Origin: Streptococcus mitis
GTDB taxonomy: Bacteria; Bacillota; Bacilli; Lactobacillales; Streptococcaceae
Direction of reading: 5' to 3'
Assembly: GCF_016658865.1 (NCBI RefSeq)
Contig: NZ_CP067992.1
Location: forward strand, 1,879,001 to 1,943,000
Length of the DNA: 64,000 bases
Part shown: positions 12,653-23,240 of the stretch, in pieces
How the letters are laid out: each line of letters opens with the position of its first letter
Numbering within the stretch: position 1 is the first letter of the stretch
The notes under the pieces: generated by a model
Seen by the model: the letters and a program-made list of their open reading frames with translations, nothing else
What the model was told of the DNA's origin: nothing
The model's database searches: none
Position numbers and translations under genes: made by a program

Positions 12653-14067
12653 GGCTCTATAATATTTGTAGTGGGTAAATCCTCTATAGATATTATGGAG
12701 CCTATTTTTGTGTAGAAAAAAAGTCCCATATGACCTATAATGAAAAGCGACAAAACAACTCATTAGAAAGAATCATATGGAACAATTACATTTTATCACA
12801 AAACTGCTCGATATCAAAGACCCTAATATCCAATTTATGGATATCATCAATAGGGATACTCACAAAGAAATCATCGCTAAACTGGACTACGACTCTCCAT
12901 CTTGTCCTGAGTGTGGAAGTCAAATGAAGAAATATGATTTTCAAAAACCGTCTAAGATTCCTTACCTCGAAACGACTGGTATGCCTACTAGAATCCTCCT
13001 TAGAAAACGCCGTTTTAAGTGCTATCAGTGCTCGAAAATAGCGGTCGCTGAGACTCCTCTAATAAAGAAAAATCATCAAATCCCTCGTATCATCAACCAA
13101 AAAATTGCTCAAAAGCTGATTGAAAAAACTTCTATGACCGATATTGCCCATCAGCTTTCCATTTCAACTTCAACTGTCATTCGAAAGCTCAATGATTTCA
13201 ACTTTAAGCATGATTTTTCTCGTCTTCCTGAGATTATGTCTTGGGACGAGTATGCCTTCACTAAGGGAAAGATGAGTTTCATTGCGCAAGATTTTGATAA
13301 TCTCAACATTATCACTGTTCTTGAAGGCAGAACACAAGCTATCATCCGAAATCACTTTCTGCGCTACGATAGAGCCGTTCGTTGTCAGGTGAAAATCATT
13401 ACTATGGATATGTTTAGCCCCTACTACGATATTTCCAGAAAACTTTTTCCTAACGCTAAAATCGTTCTCGACCGCTTTCACATTGCCCAACATCTCAGCC
13501 GTGCTATGAGTCGTGTGCGTGTCCAAATTATGAATCAGTTTGAGCGAAAATCCCATGAATACAAGGCTATCAAGCGTTACTGGAAGCTCATTCAACAGGA
13601 TAGTCGTAAATTGAGTGATAAACGTTTCTATCGCCCTACTTTTCGCATGCATCTAACCAACAAAGAGATTCTAGATAAGCTTTTGAGCTATTCAGAAGAC
13701 TTGAAACACCACTACAATCTCTATCAGCTCTTACTTTTTCACTTCCAGAACAAGGAACCTGACAAATTCTTCGGACTTATTGAGGACAATCTAAAGCAGG
13801 TTCATCCTCTTTTTCACACTGTCTTTAAAACCTTCCTCAAGGACAAAGAAAAGATTGTCAATGCTCTTCAACTACCTTATTCTAATGCCAAATTAGAAGC
13901 GACTAATAATCTCATTAAACTTATCAAACGAAATGCATTTGGTTTTCGGAACTTTGAAAACTTCAAAAAACGGATTTTTATCGCTCTCAATATCAAAAAA
14001 GAAAGGACGAAATCCGTCCTTTCTAGATCTTAGCTTTTCTTCAACCCACTACAGTTGACAAAGAGCC
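12653..14067 (+). mobile_element. IS1167-like insertion sequence (ISL3 family), intact
   Basis: 1415 bp. Imperfect 24-bp terminal inverted repeats lie at 12653-12676 and 14044-14067, both beginning GGCTCT and ending TGTAGTGGGT when read inward. The element is flanked by identical 8-bp duplications GATAAAAG and carries one uninterrupted transposase gene. Length, repeats and 8-bp duplications match the ISL3/IS1167 group. It sits between the DUF1129 gene and that operon's terminator (AAAGCAAC / GTTGCTTTTT, about 14071-14098). Confidence 0.93.
12777..14033 (+). CDS. ISL3-family transposase
   Basis: 418 residues, full length. An N-terminal zinc ribbon has paired CPEC and CYQC cysteines (about 41-83); a helix-turn-helix follows (SMTDIAHQLSISTSTVIRKL). 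The DDE core is visible: Asp in SWDEYAF, Asp in ITMDMFSPYY with FPNAKIVLDRFHI, and Glu in AKLEATNNLIKLIKR. It catalyses cut-and-paste movement of the surrounding IS. No frameshift or stop is present. Confidence 0.95.
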   Translation: MEQLHFITKLLDIKDPNIQFMDIINRDTHKEIIAKLDYDSPSCPECGSQMKKYDFQKPSKIPYLETTGMPTRILLRKRRFKCYQCSKIAVAETPLIKKNHQIPRIINQKIAQKLIEKTSMTDIAHQLSISTSTVIRKLNDFNFKHDFSRLPEIMSWDEYAFTKGKMSFIAQDFDNLNIITVLEGRTQAIIRNHFLRYDRAVRCQVKIITMDMFSPYYDISRKLFPNAKIVLDRFHIAQHLSRAMSRVRVQIMNQFERKSHEYKAIKRYWKLIQQDSRKLSDKRFYRPTFRMHLTNKEILDKLLSYSEDLKHHYNLYQLLLFHFQNKEPDKFFGLIEDNLKQVHPLFHTVFKTFLKDKEKIVNALQLPYSNAKLEATNNLIKLIKRNAFGFRNFENFKKRIFIALNIKKERTKSVLSRS

Positions 14068-14199
14068 GATAAAAGCAACTGCAGGTGCGGTTGCTTTTTA
14101 CTACTTTCCTGATTTAAAAGTATTCCTCTGAAATCCCACATAGCTTTCTCTTATCTTTTGTGATAAAATAGGCTCAATCTATTTCTAGGAGGATGAGAT

Positions 14200-15234
14200 A
14201 TGGTTTCTACTATTGGTATTGTTAGTTTGTCTAGTGGCATTCTCGGAGAGAATTTTGTCAAACACGAAGTGGACTTGGGTGTCCAACGTCTCAAGGATCT
14301 GGGACTTAATCCTATCTTTTTGCCCCATTCGTTAAAAGGCTTAGACTTTATCAAGGACCATCCCGAAGCGCGTGCAGAGGATTTGATGCAGGCCTTTTCT
14401 GATGATAGCATCGAAATGATCCTATGTGCCATCGGTGGGGATGATACCTATCGTTTGTTGCCCTACCTTTTTGAAAATGACCAACTAGAAAAAGCTATCA
14501 AACAAAAGATTTTTCTTGGTTTCTCAGATACAACCATGAACCATCTCATGTTGCATAAACTAGGTGTTAAAACTTTTTATGGTCAATCCTTTTTAGCAGA
14601 CATTTGTGAATTGGACAAGGAGATGTTGCCCTATAGCTTTCACTACTTTAAAGAATTGATTGAGACTGGAAGAATCTCAGAAATCCGCCCTAGTCACGTT
14701 TGGTATGAGGAACGAACCGACTTCAGTCCCAAGGCTCTAGGAACACCTCGTGTCAGTCATGAAAATACTGGTTTTGAGCTGTTGCAAGGAAATGCCCAGT
14801 TCGATGGAGAAATCCTCGGTGGTTGCCTCGAATCTCTCTACGATATCTTTGACAATTCTCGATACGCAGATAGCACGAACCTCTGCCATGAGTACAAACT
14901 TTTCCCTGACTTGTCAGACTGGGAAGGAAAAATCCTCTTGCTAGAAACAAGCGAAGAAAAGCCTGAGCCAGAAGATTTCAAAAAGATGTTGCAGACTTTA
15001 AAGGAAACTGGAATATTCGAGGTCATCAGCGGACTCTTGGTCGGGAAACCTATGGATGAAACTTTCTATGACGACTATAAAGAGGCACTATTGGATATCA
15101 TTGACAGCAATATCCCGATTGTCTATAATCTGAATGTCGGCCACGCAACTCCAAGAGCCATTGTTCCCTTTGGCGTTCACGCCTCTGTAGATGCAAAGGA
15201 GCAAATCATTCGCTTTGACTATAACAAAAAATAA
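14200..15234 (+). CDS. S66-family peptidase (LD-carboxypeptidase/MccF-like)
   Basis: 344 residues. The nucleophile serine lies in the GFSDTT motif (about residue 108-113), after the IGGDD segment; the second domain carries the conserved Glu and His regions (LLETSEEKPEP; NVGHATPRAIVPFG). Family members cleave LD-peptide bonds of murein peptides or inactivate microcin C-like compounds. Cytoplasmic, with no signal peptide. The ATG follows AGGAGG. It stands alone, with its own promoter probably near TGATAAAAT at about 14160. Substrate not decidable here. Confidence 0.85.
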   Translation: MVSTIGIVSLSSGILGENFVKHEVDLGVQRLKDLGLNPIFLPHSLKGLDFIKDHPEARAEDLMQAFSDDSIEMILCAIGGDDTYRLLPYLFENDQLEKAIKQKIFLGFSDTTMNHLMLHKLGVKTFYGQSFLADICELDKEMLPYSFHYFKELIETGRISEIRPSHVWYEERTDFSPKALGTPRVSHENTGFELLQGNAQFDGEILGGCLESLYDIFDNSRYADSTNLCHEYKLFPDLSDWEGKILLLETSEEKPEPEDFKKMLQTLKETGIFEVISGLLVGKPMDETFYDDYKEALLDIIDSNIPIVYNLNVGHATPRAIVPFGVHASVDAKEQIIRFDYNKK

Positions 15235-15339
15235 ATAGTTTCTCTATTTTTGTGCTTTTGTATTGGTTTTCGTTACAATTTGTATCTGAATTTATTGCAT
15301 TTCGCTAATTTCTATGGTATCCTTTTGAAGGAGGTGTAT

Positions 15340-15603
15340 ATGACAAAACAAAAAATTAATCGAATCGTAGGTTCTATTGGTGCCTTTATTGGAATTATAG
15401 TATTTATTGCCTACATACCTCAAATTATCGCTAATTTACAAGGAAATAAAGCTCAACCATTTCAACCTTTATCAGCTGCAATATCTTGCTTAATCTGGGT
15501 TATTTATGGATGGACAAAGGAACCTAAGAAGGATTGGATACTAATCATTCCAAATTCAGCTGGTGTTATTTTAGGTGGAATCACTTTTCTGACTTCACTC
15601 TAA
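15340..15603 (+). CDS. SemiSWEET sugar transporter
   Basis: 87 residues from the ATG at 15340 with GAAGGAGGTG before it; an upstream in-frame start at 15250 has no ribosome site. Three membrane spans and the PQ-loop signature FIAYIPQIIANLQG are visible. SemiSWEETs work as homodimers that pass sugars through the plasma membrane without energy coupling. Length is typical. A terminator follows at 15626-15653. Confidence 0.85.
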   Translation: MTKQKINRIVGSIGAFIGIIVFIAYIPQIIANLQGNKAQPFQPLSAAISCLIWVIYGWTKEPKKDWILIIPNSAGVILGGITFLTSL

Positions 15604-15625
15604 CAAATATACTAGTATATATAAA

Positions 15626-15653
15626 AAGCTGGGAAGAATTTCTCAGCTTTTTT
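15626..15653. terminator. Bidirectional terminator
   Basis: AAAAAGCTG and CAGCTTTTTT arms around a 12-base loop, between the convergent SemiSWEET and tag genes. Confidence 0.75.
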
Positions 15654-15687
15654 CTATATTCTCAGATATGCTAGTTACCTGTACACA

Positions 15688-16251
15688 CTAGTGACCGCTT
15701 TTCCACTCACAATCATTCTCATGGTCATCAACTAGCCCTGCTGCTTGTAGAAAAGACAAGACAGCGACTGGGCCTGTGAACTTGAAACCTCGTTTTTTGA
15801 GGTCTTTGGCTAATTTTTCAGACAAAGTTGTTTTAGCAGGGGCTTGGCGGTAATCGGGAACATCGTTCACGATAGTTTTCCCCTCAACAAAAGACCAAAG
15901 ATAGGCATCAAAAGAGCCATATTCTTCCTGTAGTCGTAAAAATGCTTTGGCGTTAGCGCGTGTAGCAAAAATCTTGGCTCTATTCCGAATGATGGCTGAA
16001 TTCTCCAGCAAGGCCTCCAACTCGGTGTCGGTCATGTCTACCACCGCTTGAATTTGATAGCCATGAAATGCTTCTCGGAAAGCTTGGCGTTTGTTGAGCA
16101 CCGTTTCCCAAGACAGGCCTGCCTGATAGGTTTCCATGCACAATAACTCAAACAATGCTTGGTCATCATGGAGGGGCTGGCCCCACTCCTCATCATGATA
16201 GGCGATATAGAGAGGATTGGTCATCTTGACCCACGAACAACGTTTTGTCAT
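15688..16251 (-). CDS. tag: DNA-3-methyladenine glycosylase I
   Basis: 187 residues, the family's usual length. The zinc site is complete: RCSW at the N-terminus, YHDEEWG, and the C-terminal HENDC. The helix-hairpin-helix and the base-recognition Glu/Trp/Tyr region (LLCMETYQAGLSWETVL) are present. It excises 3-methyladenine, starting base-excision repair. It follows ruvA with a 9-bp gap in the mutL-ruvA-tag repair cluster. Confidence 0.95.
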   Translation of the reverse strand: MTKRCSWVKMTNPLYIAYHDEEWGQPLHDDQALFELLCMETYQAGLSWETVLNKRQAFREAFHGYQIQAVVDMTDTELEALLENSAIIRNRAKIFATRANAKAFLRLQEEYGSFDAYLWSFVEGKTIVNDVPDYRQAPAKTTLSEKLAKDLKKRGFKFTGPVAVLSFLQAAGLVDDHENDCEWKSGH

Positions 16252-16260
16252 GCTCTGCTC

Positions 16261-16854
16261 CTATTTGACTAACATTTTAAGGGCTGACTTGATATAGTTC
16301 TCAGCTGTATCTGTCGTTCCTTCAAAGAATTTCTTGATTTTCTTAAGCTCAGTTGCCTTGTAGCCCAGTGCCAACATGGCTTCCATAGCTTCTTCCAATT
16401 CTTGGTTTTCAGCGCTAGCTTGCACTGCCACCTTAGCAGGAAGGTCATCTCCAGCAACTACTACCTTGCCTTCCAAGTCCAGCACCATCTGCTGGGCTGT
16501 TTTCTTGCCAATTTTAGGGAACTTGGTCAAGTAGGTGATGTTCTTGGTTTCGATGGCTTGAACCAAACCAGCATTGTCATCGGCAGCGATAATAGCAAGA
16601 GCTGACACCGGACCAATCCCAGAGACCGAAATCAGACTGAGAAAGAGCTTCTTCTCATCTTCTGAGCGAAATCCATAAAGCAGCTGAGCATCCTCACGCA
16701 CGACCTGATGCACATAAATCTGAGCTTCTTGGTTGACTTGTCCTGAGTAGGCATAGGGATTGGCCACATGCAGGATATAACCGATACCGTTGACTTCAAG
16801 AACAATGTATTTAGCAGTGATTTTAGTAATGATTCCTTTTAAATATTCGTACAT
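16261..16854 (-). CDS. ruvA: Holliday junction DNA helicase subunit RuvA
   Basis: 197 residues from the ATG at 16854 (AAGGA site; an upstream start at 16890 lacks one and enters the BOX element). Domain I OB-fold ([20 protein letters not shown]), two HhH motifs ([32 protein letters not shown]) and the C-terminal RuvB-binding domain are all present. It binds four-way junctions and loads RuvB for branch migration. Separated from mutL by a BOX element, probably in the same transcript. Confidence 0.97.
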   Translation of the reverse strand: MYEYLKGIITKITAKYIVLEVNGIGYILHVANPYAYSGQVNQEAQIYVHQVVREDAQLLYGFRSEDEKKLFLSLISVSGIGPVSALAIIAADDNAGLVQAIETKNITYLTKFPKIGKKTAQQMVLDLEGKVVVAGDDLPAKVAVQASAENQELEEAMEAMLALGYKATELKKIKKFFEGTTDTAENYIKSALKMLVK

Positions 16855-16866
16855 AGTTTTCCTTTT

Positions 16867-16980
16867 GTGCTCAATGAAAATCAAAAGCAAACTAGAAAGC
16901 TAGCCGCAGGTTTCTCAAAGCACAGCTTTGATATTGCAGATAGAGCTGACCTAGTTTGAAGAGATTTTCAAAGCGTATTC
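16867..16980. repeat. BOX element (short, without full boxB)
   Basis: Carries the boxA-like start CTCAATGAAAATCAAA, the internal CTAGCCGCAGG and the boxC-like end TTTGAAGAGATTTTC, with some degeneration. These repeats are scattered through mitis-group genomes and form stem-loops in RNA. Here it lies between mutL and ruvA and may affect their mRNA. Confidence 0.85.
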
Positions 16981-16982
16981 GT

Positions 16983-18932
16983 TTAATATTTCCCCAACTC
17001 ACGAAGACTGGTATGATTTTCCTGAATGCGTCGGAACATCTTTTCCATATCTGACTTGGTAAAATGCACCAAAACAGGACGTCCGTGAGGACAGTTATAG
17101 GGATTGTCACATTTAGAAAGTTGATAAAGAAGCTGTCTAGCCGAATGATCGTCAATACGATGGTTGGCCTTGATAGACCGTTTGCAGGACATCATAATAG
17201 CCAACTCTGCACGGTATTTCTTGATAGAAACCTCCTTGGTCAAGAGGAGCATGTCGCACATTTCATAGATGCCTGACTCGATTTCCTCCTCTGCCATCCA
17301 AATAGGATGTTCACGTAGGATGAATTGATTTTCCCCGTACTCTGCTAGAAAGACCCCAACTTCCTCTAAAAGAGGCATTCTTTCCTTGAGACGAAGGGCA
17401 TCATCCGCTGGAAATTCAAAGATATAGGGCACTAGGAGTTGCTGCTGGCTCTGGTCAACATTGCCAATGCTTTCACGATATTCCTCATACTTGACCCGTT
17501 CCTGAGCTGCATGTTGGTCTATGATGTAGAGCCCATCTCGTCCTTGGGCAAAGAGATAAGTCCCGTGCATTTGCCCGAAAAATTCCAACTCTGGGAAACT
17601 TGAAGATTCTTCTCGCTCTAGCTTATCATAAGCCTTATCGAGGCTAGCTAGATCTAACTCTGGATGGTCTAATTGGTCATAGTTAGCAGGTTTTCTCTCT
17701 GCAAAATGCAATTTTGCTGGCTTAGTCAATTGGTCCAAGGTTTCTTTGGCAAACAGGGTTAAATCCTGTCCTTCATCAGTTAATTCAACCTGATAATCAG
17801 CCACCTCAGCTTGACTAGGTCTTGTCGGCTCACTTTTCTCATAGTAGAGGGTATTTTCTTTAAGCGGGAGAATGGTCTGCTCCACCTTCTCACGATTGCG
17901 CACAGTCGATTTGGCAAGATTTTCCAAGGCATCTGGAATCAAGGTTTGTTCCTTGAGACTATTTGCAATTGCTTCTGAAACCAGGGTCATCAGTTCTTTT
18001 TCCTTGGAAATCCGCACCTCTTGCTTGGTTGGATGCACATTGACATCCGCTAGATAAGGATCGATATGGATGTGAATGACAGCCAGCGGAAAACGGCCTA
18101 CCATGAGCTTGCTTCCGTAACCATCCAAAATAGCACGATTGAGTAGGAAGTTCTTGATATAACGGCCATTGATGAAGAGACTGATATAATTACGATTGGC
18201 TCTAGTTAACTCAGGCAAGGATACAAAGCCAGAAATTTCGAAATCAAGGTCAGAATTCTCAATTTCAATCATCTTCTTGGCACTCACCAAACCGTAAATC
18301 CCTGCGATAGCTTGGCGCAATTGACCTGTTCCCGCTGTTCGTGTCATTTCCTTACCATCACTAATCAAACTAAAAGAAATCTCAGGATGGGCCAAACCCA
18401 GACGGTTGACAATATCAATGATATGAGACAACTCTGCTTGCTGGCTCTTCATATACTTGAGGCGGGCAGGCGTGTTGAAAAAAAGGTCCTCCACACAAAC
18501 CTTGGTTCCCACAGGACTGGTCGCTGGGATGATTTCCTCTACTTCTCCCCCACGCGCGACCAGCTTGGTCCCGTGACTTGCGCCCTCAACTGCTGTCAAA
18601 AGAGTTAAAACGCTGACGGATGCGATAGAGGGCAGGGCTTCACCACGAAAACCCAAAGTACGAATCCGAAAAAGATCCGCTTGATTTTTTATCTTACTGG
18701 TCGCATGACGACGAAGGGCTAACTCCACCTCATCGTGGGCAATTCCATGACCATTATCTGTGATTTGAATCTTCTTGAGACCAGCTTCCTCAATCTCAAT
18801 GATAATCTGACTAGAACCCGCGTCAATGGCATTTTCTACCAGCTCCTTAACAACGCTAGCTGGACGCTCGATAACCTCTCCAGCCGCAATCTGGTTTGCC
18901 AGCACCTCTGGTAATTCAATAATATGAGACAT
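16983..18932 (-). CDS. mutL: DNA mismatch repair protein MutL (HexB)
   Basis: 649 residues. GHKL ATPase motifs are complete: [26 protein letters not shown], and [12 protein letters not shown]. The C-terminal dimerisation domain carries [12 protein letters not shown], matching the DQHA(x)2E(x)4E endonuclease signature, and NCPHGRP near the end. It couples MutS recognition to strand removal. An extended -10 (TGGTATAAT, about 18987-18979) lies upstream. It heads the mutL-ruvA-tag cluster. Confidence 0.97.
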   Translation of the reverse strand: MSHIIELPEVLANQIAAGEVIERPASVVKELVENAIDAGSSQIIIEIEEAGLKKIQITDNGHGIAHDEVELALRRHATSKIKNQADLFRIRTLGFRGEALPSIASVSVLTLLTAVEGASHGTKLVARGGEVEEIIPATSPVGTKVCVEDLFFNTPARLKYMKSQQAELSHIIDIVNRLGLAHPEISFSLISDGKEMTRTAGTGQLRQAIAGIYGLVSAKKMIEIENSDLDFEISGFVSLPELTRANRNYISLFINGRYIKNFLLNRAILDGYGSKLMVGRFPLAVIHIHIDPYLADVNVHPTKQEVRISKEKELMTLVSEAIANSLKEQTLIPDALENLAKSTVRNREKVEQTILPLKENTLYYEKSEPTRPSQAEVADYQVELTDEGQDLTLFAKETLDQLTKPAKLHFAERKPANYDQLDHPELDLASLDKAYDKLEREESSSFPELEFFGQMHGTYLFAQGRDGLYIIDQHAAQERVKYEEYRESIGNVDQSQQQLLVPYIFEFPADDALRLKERMPLLEEVGVFLAEYGENQFILREHPIWMAEEEIESGIYEMCDMLLLTKEVSIKKYRAELAIMMSCKRSIKANHRIDDHSARQLLYQLSKCDNPYNCPHGRPVLVHFTKSDMEKMFRRIQENHTSLRELGKY

Positions 18933-19136
18933 CTTTCAGCCCCTTTCTGTATCTGTTTTCCTAGAAATTGATAGTGCTATTATACCATATTTCAGACAGG
19001 ACAGAAAAGCTCCACCATATAGAAGCCAAATCCTCCCACATAGACAAAGTCCCTTGCCATAGGCTATAAAATAGTGTTTAATAAAGATATACAGGAAGTG
19101 ATCACAACCTTGTATAACTGAAAAGGAGAGAAATTT

Positions 19137-19577
19137 ATGAAAGTAGAACTACAGATTAGCGAGTCTTACGAGGAGGAAAAACTGATTGTCCAAGCACCTC
19201 AAGAGACCGAAAAAGTCCAAAAAGTCATCGAGTTCGCAGAAAATCTGGATCAAAAAGAAAAAATCAAAGGGAAAATCGAAGATCAGGTCTATCTAGTTGA
19301 AATTGGCAAGATTCAGCGCTTCTATATAGAAAATCGAAAGGTTCTAGCAGAAACTGCATCTCAGACATACAGCGTTGATTTACGGCTCTATCAGGTTCTT
19401 GAACTCTTGCCAAGCAATTTTATCCAAATTTCCCAGTCAGAAATCATCAATATCGACTCCATCTCTCACCTCAAGCTCACCCCCAACGGTCTAGTTGAAA
19501 TTTTCTTGAAGAATGAAAGCTTCACCTACTCTTCACGCCGTTACCTAAAAACCATCAAGGAGAAATTAGAACTATGA
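19137..19577 (+). CDS. LytTR-domain transcriptional regulator
   Basis: 146 residues with no receiver domain. Residues 45-146 form a LytTR DNA-binding domain (FIQISQSEIINIDSISHLKL, then SFTYSSRRYLKTIKEKL). It is translationally coupled to the membrane protein gene that follows (4-bp overlap). Such LytTR plus small-membrane-protein pairs are known in streptococci as regulatory systems in which the membrane partner holds the regulator inactive. Targets are unknown, and the pair probably regulates itself. Confidence 0.88.
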   Translation: MKVELQISESYEEEKLIVQAPQETEKVQKVIEFAENLDQKEKIKGKIEDQVYLVEIGKIQRFYIENRKVLAETASQTYSVDLRLYQVLELLPSNFIQISQSEIINIDSISHLKLTPNGLVEIFLKNESFTYSSRRYLKTIKEKLEL

Positions 19578-20032
19578 AAAAACAAATCTTTCACGACGCA
19601 GCTGCTGGTGTCCTCATCGGCCTCATCCTCTCTATCATCTTTTCACTCATTTATGCACCGAGTACTTATGCCCCACTTAGCCCTGAATCTCTAGTCGGAC
19701 AAGTCATGCTTCAACATCAGGTTCACGGTGCCTTGGTCTTGCTCTACTGTACACTGATCTGGGCAGCCATTGGTATTCTATTCAACTTTGGCAAGCGATT
19801 ATTCAGCCGTGACTGGAGCATGCTCCGTGCCACTCTGACTCATTTCTTCCTTATGCTGGCTGGCTTTGTCCCACTAGCAACTCTGGCTGGTTGGTTTCCC
19901 TTCCACTGGATCTTCTATCTCCAGCTCATTATCGAGTTTGCGATTGTCTATCTCATCATTTGGACCATTTCCTATAAAAGAGAAGCTAGAAAAGTAGACC
20001 ACATCAATCAACTCTTGGAGCATAGAAAGTAA
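19574..20032 (+). CDS. DUF3021-family membrane protein, partner of LytTR regulator
   Basis: 152 residues with four predicted membrane spans (about 10-29, 49-72, 88-110, 116-138) and a basic cytoplasmic tail. DUF3021 proteins almost always accompany a LytTR regulator and are thought to inhibit it. The start overlaps the regulator's stop. A terminator follows. Confidence 0.85.
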   Translation: MKKQIFHDAAAGVLIGLILSIIFSLIYAPSTYAPLSPESLVGQVMLQHQVHGALVLLYCTLIWAAIGILFNFGKRLFSRDWSMLRATLTHFFLMLAGFVPLATLAGWFPFHWIFYLQLIIEFAIVYLIIWTISYKREARKVDHINQLLEHRK

Positions 20033-20037
20033 TAGCA

Positions 20038-20075
20038 ATAATCCCACTCACAAATGCATGAGTGGGATTATTTTT
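20038..20075. terminator. Bidirectional terminator between convergent genes
   Basis: AATCCCACTCA and TGAGTGGGATT arms with a short loop, then ATTTTT on the plus strand. It serves the LytTR operon and the convergent mutS gene. Confidence 0.8.
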
Positions 20076-22608
20076 ATAGTTTTTGTTTTAACTCAACCAA
20101 GACATTCATAGCCTGCATAGGTGTCATATTGTAAACATCCAGTTTAGACAATTCTGCTAGGACAGGATGCTCTTCTGCCGTATCAAAGAGTGAAATCTGT
20201 TCAGTGACAGCACTTGTTTGCCTCATTGGAGCAGGACTTTCTGTCCCCTGACTCTCCAGTTGGGTCAAAATCTTATCCGCCCTTGTTAAAAGGTCTGCTG
20301 GCAAACCAGCAATCTTGGCAACATGGATACCATAGGACTTATCAGCTGGACCTGGTTCAATCTTGTGAAGGAAGGTAACCTGCCCATCCTGCTCCAAGGT
20401 TGCCACGTGGACATTGACCAAGTGTTCCAAGCTAGACTCTAGACTGGTCAACTCATGGTAGTGGGTCGCAAAGAGAGTCTTGGCTCCGATATGCTCATGG
20501 ATGTATTCAATAATGGACTGTGCAATAGCCATCCCGTCATAAGTAGCAGTTCCCCGACCTAACTCATCAAAGAGAATCAAAGAATTCTTAGTCGCATGCG
20601 AAATGGCATTGTTGGCCTCCATCATCTCCACCATAAAGGTTGACTGACCTGAAACCAAATCATCGGCTGCTCCGATACGGGTAAAAATCGCATCAAAAAT
20701 CGGCAAATGGGCGCTTTCTGCTGGCACATAAGAACCCAGCTGGGCCATCACCGCCGTCATGGCTAACTGACGCATGTAGGTTGACTTCCCACTCATGTTT
20801 GGCCCTGTAATCAGTTGAATACTGCTATCTTCTGCCATCTGAATCGTATTTGGAATATAGGTCTGAGCCCCCATAACCTTTTCAACGACAGCATGGCGCC
20901 CTTTCTGGATATCGATCTGCGAATCGTCTCCGAACTCTGGTCGAATCAAATGCTGGGTTTCAGCTACAACTGCCAAGCTTTGTAAGACATCAACTGTCGC
21001 AATCCCTTGAGCTAGAGCCTGCAAACGCTGAATGTACTTGCTGACTTCCTCACGGATACGCATAAAGATTTCATACTCTAGGTTGGCTGACTTCTCACGC
21101 GCCTCCAGCATATCTCCCTCGATACGCGCTAATTCCTCAGTTCCAAAACGTTCCGAGTTTTTCAGCGTTGCCTTGCGGAAAAAGTGAGCTGGCACATTTC
21201 CCAGTTGTGAATTGGTTACATGGAAATAGTAGCCATCCTTTTTATTGTAGTCAATCTTAAGCGTGCTGATACCAGAGTTTTCGCGTTCCTTAGCCTCAAT
21301 CTCAGCAATCCAACCAGTCCCTTCTCTGAGCACACGACGGTACTTGTCTAAGGTTTCATCAAATCCAGTGCGGATAATGCCACCTTCCGTAATCACATGA
21401 GGAGCTTCAGGAGCAATCGCTGCGCTAATCAAACTCTCCAACTCAGGGATTCCATCTAATTGTTCGATAAGATAAGCCAGAGCAGGTTGCTCCATCCCTT
21501 CTAAAATCGCACGAATCCGTGGCACACTGGACAAGGTGGTCGCCAACTGCAAGAGATCCTTGGGATTGGTTTTGCCAAAAGAAACCCGACTAGCCAAGCG
21601 TTCGATATCATAAACTCCCTTGAGACTGTCTGTCAAATCACTACGCTCAAAGAAATGGTCGAGAAAGACCTGCACCACTTCTTGGCGTTGGACGATTCGT
21701 TCCTTATCAATCAAAGGACGATGAATCCAAGAACGCAAGAGCCGCATACCCATAGCTGTTTTGGTTTCATCCAAAAGCCAGAAAAGACTGCCTTGCTTCT
21801 TGCCTGACCGAGCATTCTCAACCAGATCCAGACTAGCCTTGGTCGCATAATCCATCTGCAAGTAATCTTTGATTTCATAGCGGATAACAGGCTTGAGGTG
21901 GTTCAATTCCCTCATCTGGGTTCGATGGACATACTGGAGGAGCTTACTAGAGGCCGCTTGCTCCACAGTTGCCAATCGTGAATCCAGTAAATGAAGGTCC
22001 TCAAAGCCTTCTTTTTCATAGGAAAGCACCAGATTCATCTGACGACTGAGAATTTGTTCCTCTTCCTCAGACAAGTCATAACCCAGCACCACTTCTCGAG
22101 CCTTGAGATTGCGGATTTCCCCACAAACAAGCGTAAAATCCAAAAGACCTGTCACATAAAAGTCACCCGTCACCAGGTCCATATAAGCTAGGCCGAATTG
22201 ATTGCCTTCGCGGTCTATGGCAACCAAAAAATTATTCTGACTATCCGGCTTACTGCTATCGACTACTGTCCCTGGCGTAATAACCTGAACAACCTCTCGT
22301 TTTACAACCCCAACTGCTTGTTTAGGATCTTCCATCTGTTCAGCAATGGCTACCTTATAGCCCTGCTCAATCAAGACATCGATGTACTGTTGGGCAGAAT
22401 GATAAGGAACCCCCGCCATAGGAATCGGGTTATCCGCATTCTTGTTGCGACTCGTTAAGGAAATTTCCAGAATCTGCGCAGCATTGACCGCATCCTCATA
22501 AAACAATTCATAAAAATCACCCATCCGAAAGAGCAAAAAAGCATCTGGATATTGCTTTTTAATATCCACATACTGTTGCATGCCGGGTGATAGCTTTTCT
22601 GTCGCCAT
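20074..22608 (-). CDS. mutS: DNA mismatch repair protein MutS (HexA)
   Basis: 844 residues from the ATG at 22608 (GGAGAGACGG site); the upstream in-frame ATG at 22647 is less likely. The mismatch-binding [10 protein letters not shown] motif (Phe-x-Glu) is near residue 35, and the ATPase domain has [13 protein letters not shown], the Walker [12 protein letters not shown] and [10 protein letters not shown]. It recognises mismatches and recruits MutL. It lies in an argR-mutS order about 1 kb from mutL, with the LytTR pair between. Confidence 0.97.
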   Translation of the reverse strand: MATEKLSPGMQQYVDIKKQYPDAFLLFRMGDFYELFYEDAVNAAQILEISLTSRNKNADNPIPMAGVPYHSAQQYIDVLIEQGYKVAIAEQMEDPKQAVGVVKREVVQVITPGTVVDSSKPDSQNNFLVAIDREGNQFGLAYMDLVTGDFYVTGLLDFTLVCGEIRNLKAREVVLGYDLSEEEEQILSRQMNLVLSYEKEGFEDLHLLDSRLATVEQAASSKLLQYVHRTQMRELNHLKPVIRYEIKDYLQMDYATKASLDLVENARSGKKQGSLFWLLDETKTAMGMRLLRSWIHRPLIDKERIVQRQEVVQVFLDHFFERSDLTDSLKGVYDIERLASRVSFGKTNPKDLLQLATTLSSVPRIRAILEGMEQPALAYLIEQLDGIPELESLISAAIAPEAPHVITEGGIIRTGFDETLDKYRRVLREGTGWIAEIEAKERENSGISTLKIDYNKKDGYYFHVTNSQLGNVPAHFFRKATLKNSERFGTEELARIEGDMLEAREKSANLEYEIFMRIREEVSKYIQRLQALAQGIATVDVLQSLAVVAETQHLIRPEFGDDSQIDIQKGRHAVVEKVMGAQTYIPNTIQMAEDSSIQLITGPNMSGKSTYMRQLAMTAVMAQLGSYVPAESAHLPIFDAIFTRIGAADDLVSGQSTFMVEMMEANNAISHATKNSLILFDELGRGTATYDGMAIAQSIIEYIHEHIGAKTLFATHYHELTSLESSLEHLVNVHVATLEQDGQVTFLHKIEPGPADKSYGIHVAKIAGLPADLLTRADKILTQLESQGTESPAPMRQTSAVTEQISLFDTAEEHPVLAELSKLDVYNMTPMQAMNVLVELKQKL

Positions 22609-22658
22609 TTTCCGTCTCTCCTTGTCAAAAATAAGTCTTGAGAGCAACTCCCAAGACC

Positions 22659-23105
22659 TTACTTATCTTTCATCAAATCTAGCAAACGATCTTCCATGAG
22701 TTTGGCAACGTGCTGATCTCGACAAATGACCAATAAGGTATTGGCACCAGCAACTGTTCCTAAAATCCATTCATCCTTGTTTGCATCTACAATATTTGCC
22801 AAAACAGAGGCTTCTCCCAATTTGGTATGAAGCACCAAGGTAAACTCTGCTCTTGCAACACCTTCTAAATGATGAGACAAAAACTCAACCAAATCAATCT
22901 TTTCTGTCTCATTTGCTAGTACATAATACACCATATCATTTTTCTTGACCTTGGTCAAGCCGATTTCGCGCAAATCACGAGACAGGGTTGTCTGCGTTAC
23001 AAAAACATTGTGCGCCTCCAACCGATCTTGAATTTCTTTTTGTGTACTTAATTTCTCCTCAGTAATCATTTTTTTTATTAACTGATGACGATCTCTTTTT
23101 CTCAT
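22659..23105 (-). CDS. argR: Arginine repressor ArgR/AhrC
   Basis: 148 residues. The winged helix at the N-terminus (SRD-type segment [15 protein letters not shown]) binds ARG boxes; the C-terminal hexamerisation and arginine-binding domain ends with [15 protein letters not shown]. It controls arginine synthesis, uptake and catabolism. It is divergent from argS; the AT-rich 135 bp between them contain TATGCATATTTATA, a plausible ARG-box-like operator. Streptococci often have several ArgR paralogues; the one beside argS is the conserved copy. Confidence 0.93.
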   Translation of the reverse strand: MRKRDRHQLIKKMITEEKLSTQKEIQDRLEAHNVFVTQTTLSRDLREIGLTKVKKNDMVYYVLANETEKIDLVEFLSHHLEGVARAEFTLVLHTKLGEASVLANIVDANKDEWILGTVAGANTLLVICRDQHVAKLMEDRLLDLMKDK

Positions 23106-23240
23106 AAAATCCTCTTATATGCATATTTATAACTAATTTTATAACTATATTATACCAAAAAAATAGGAGATTTCAAAAATTTTTTCTTCTTTCTTTAAAA
23201 TTGTGATAAAATAGTAGAAAAGTCCAAAAAGGAGCTCTTA

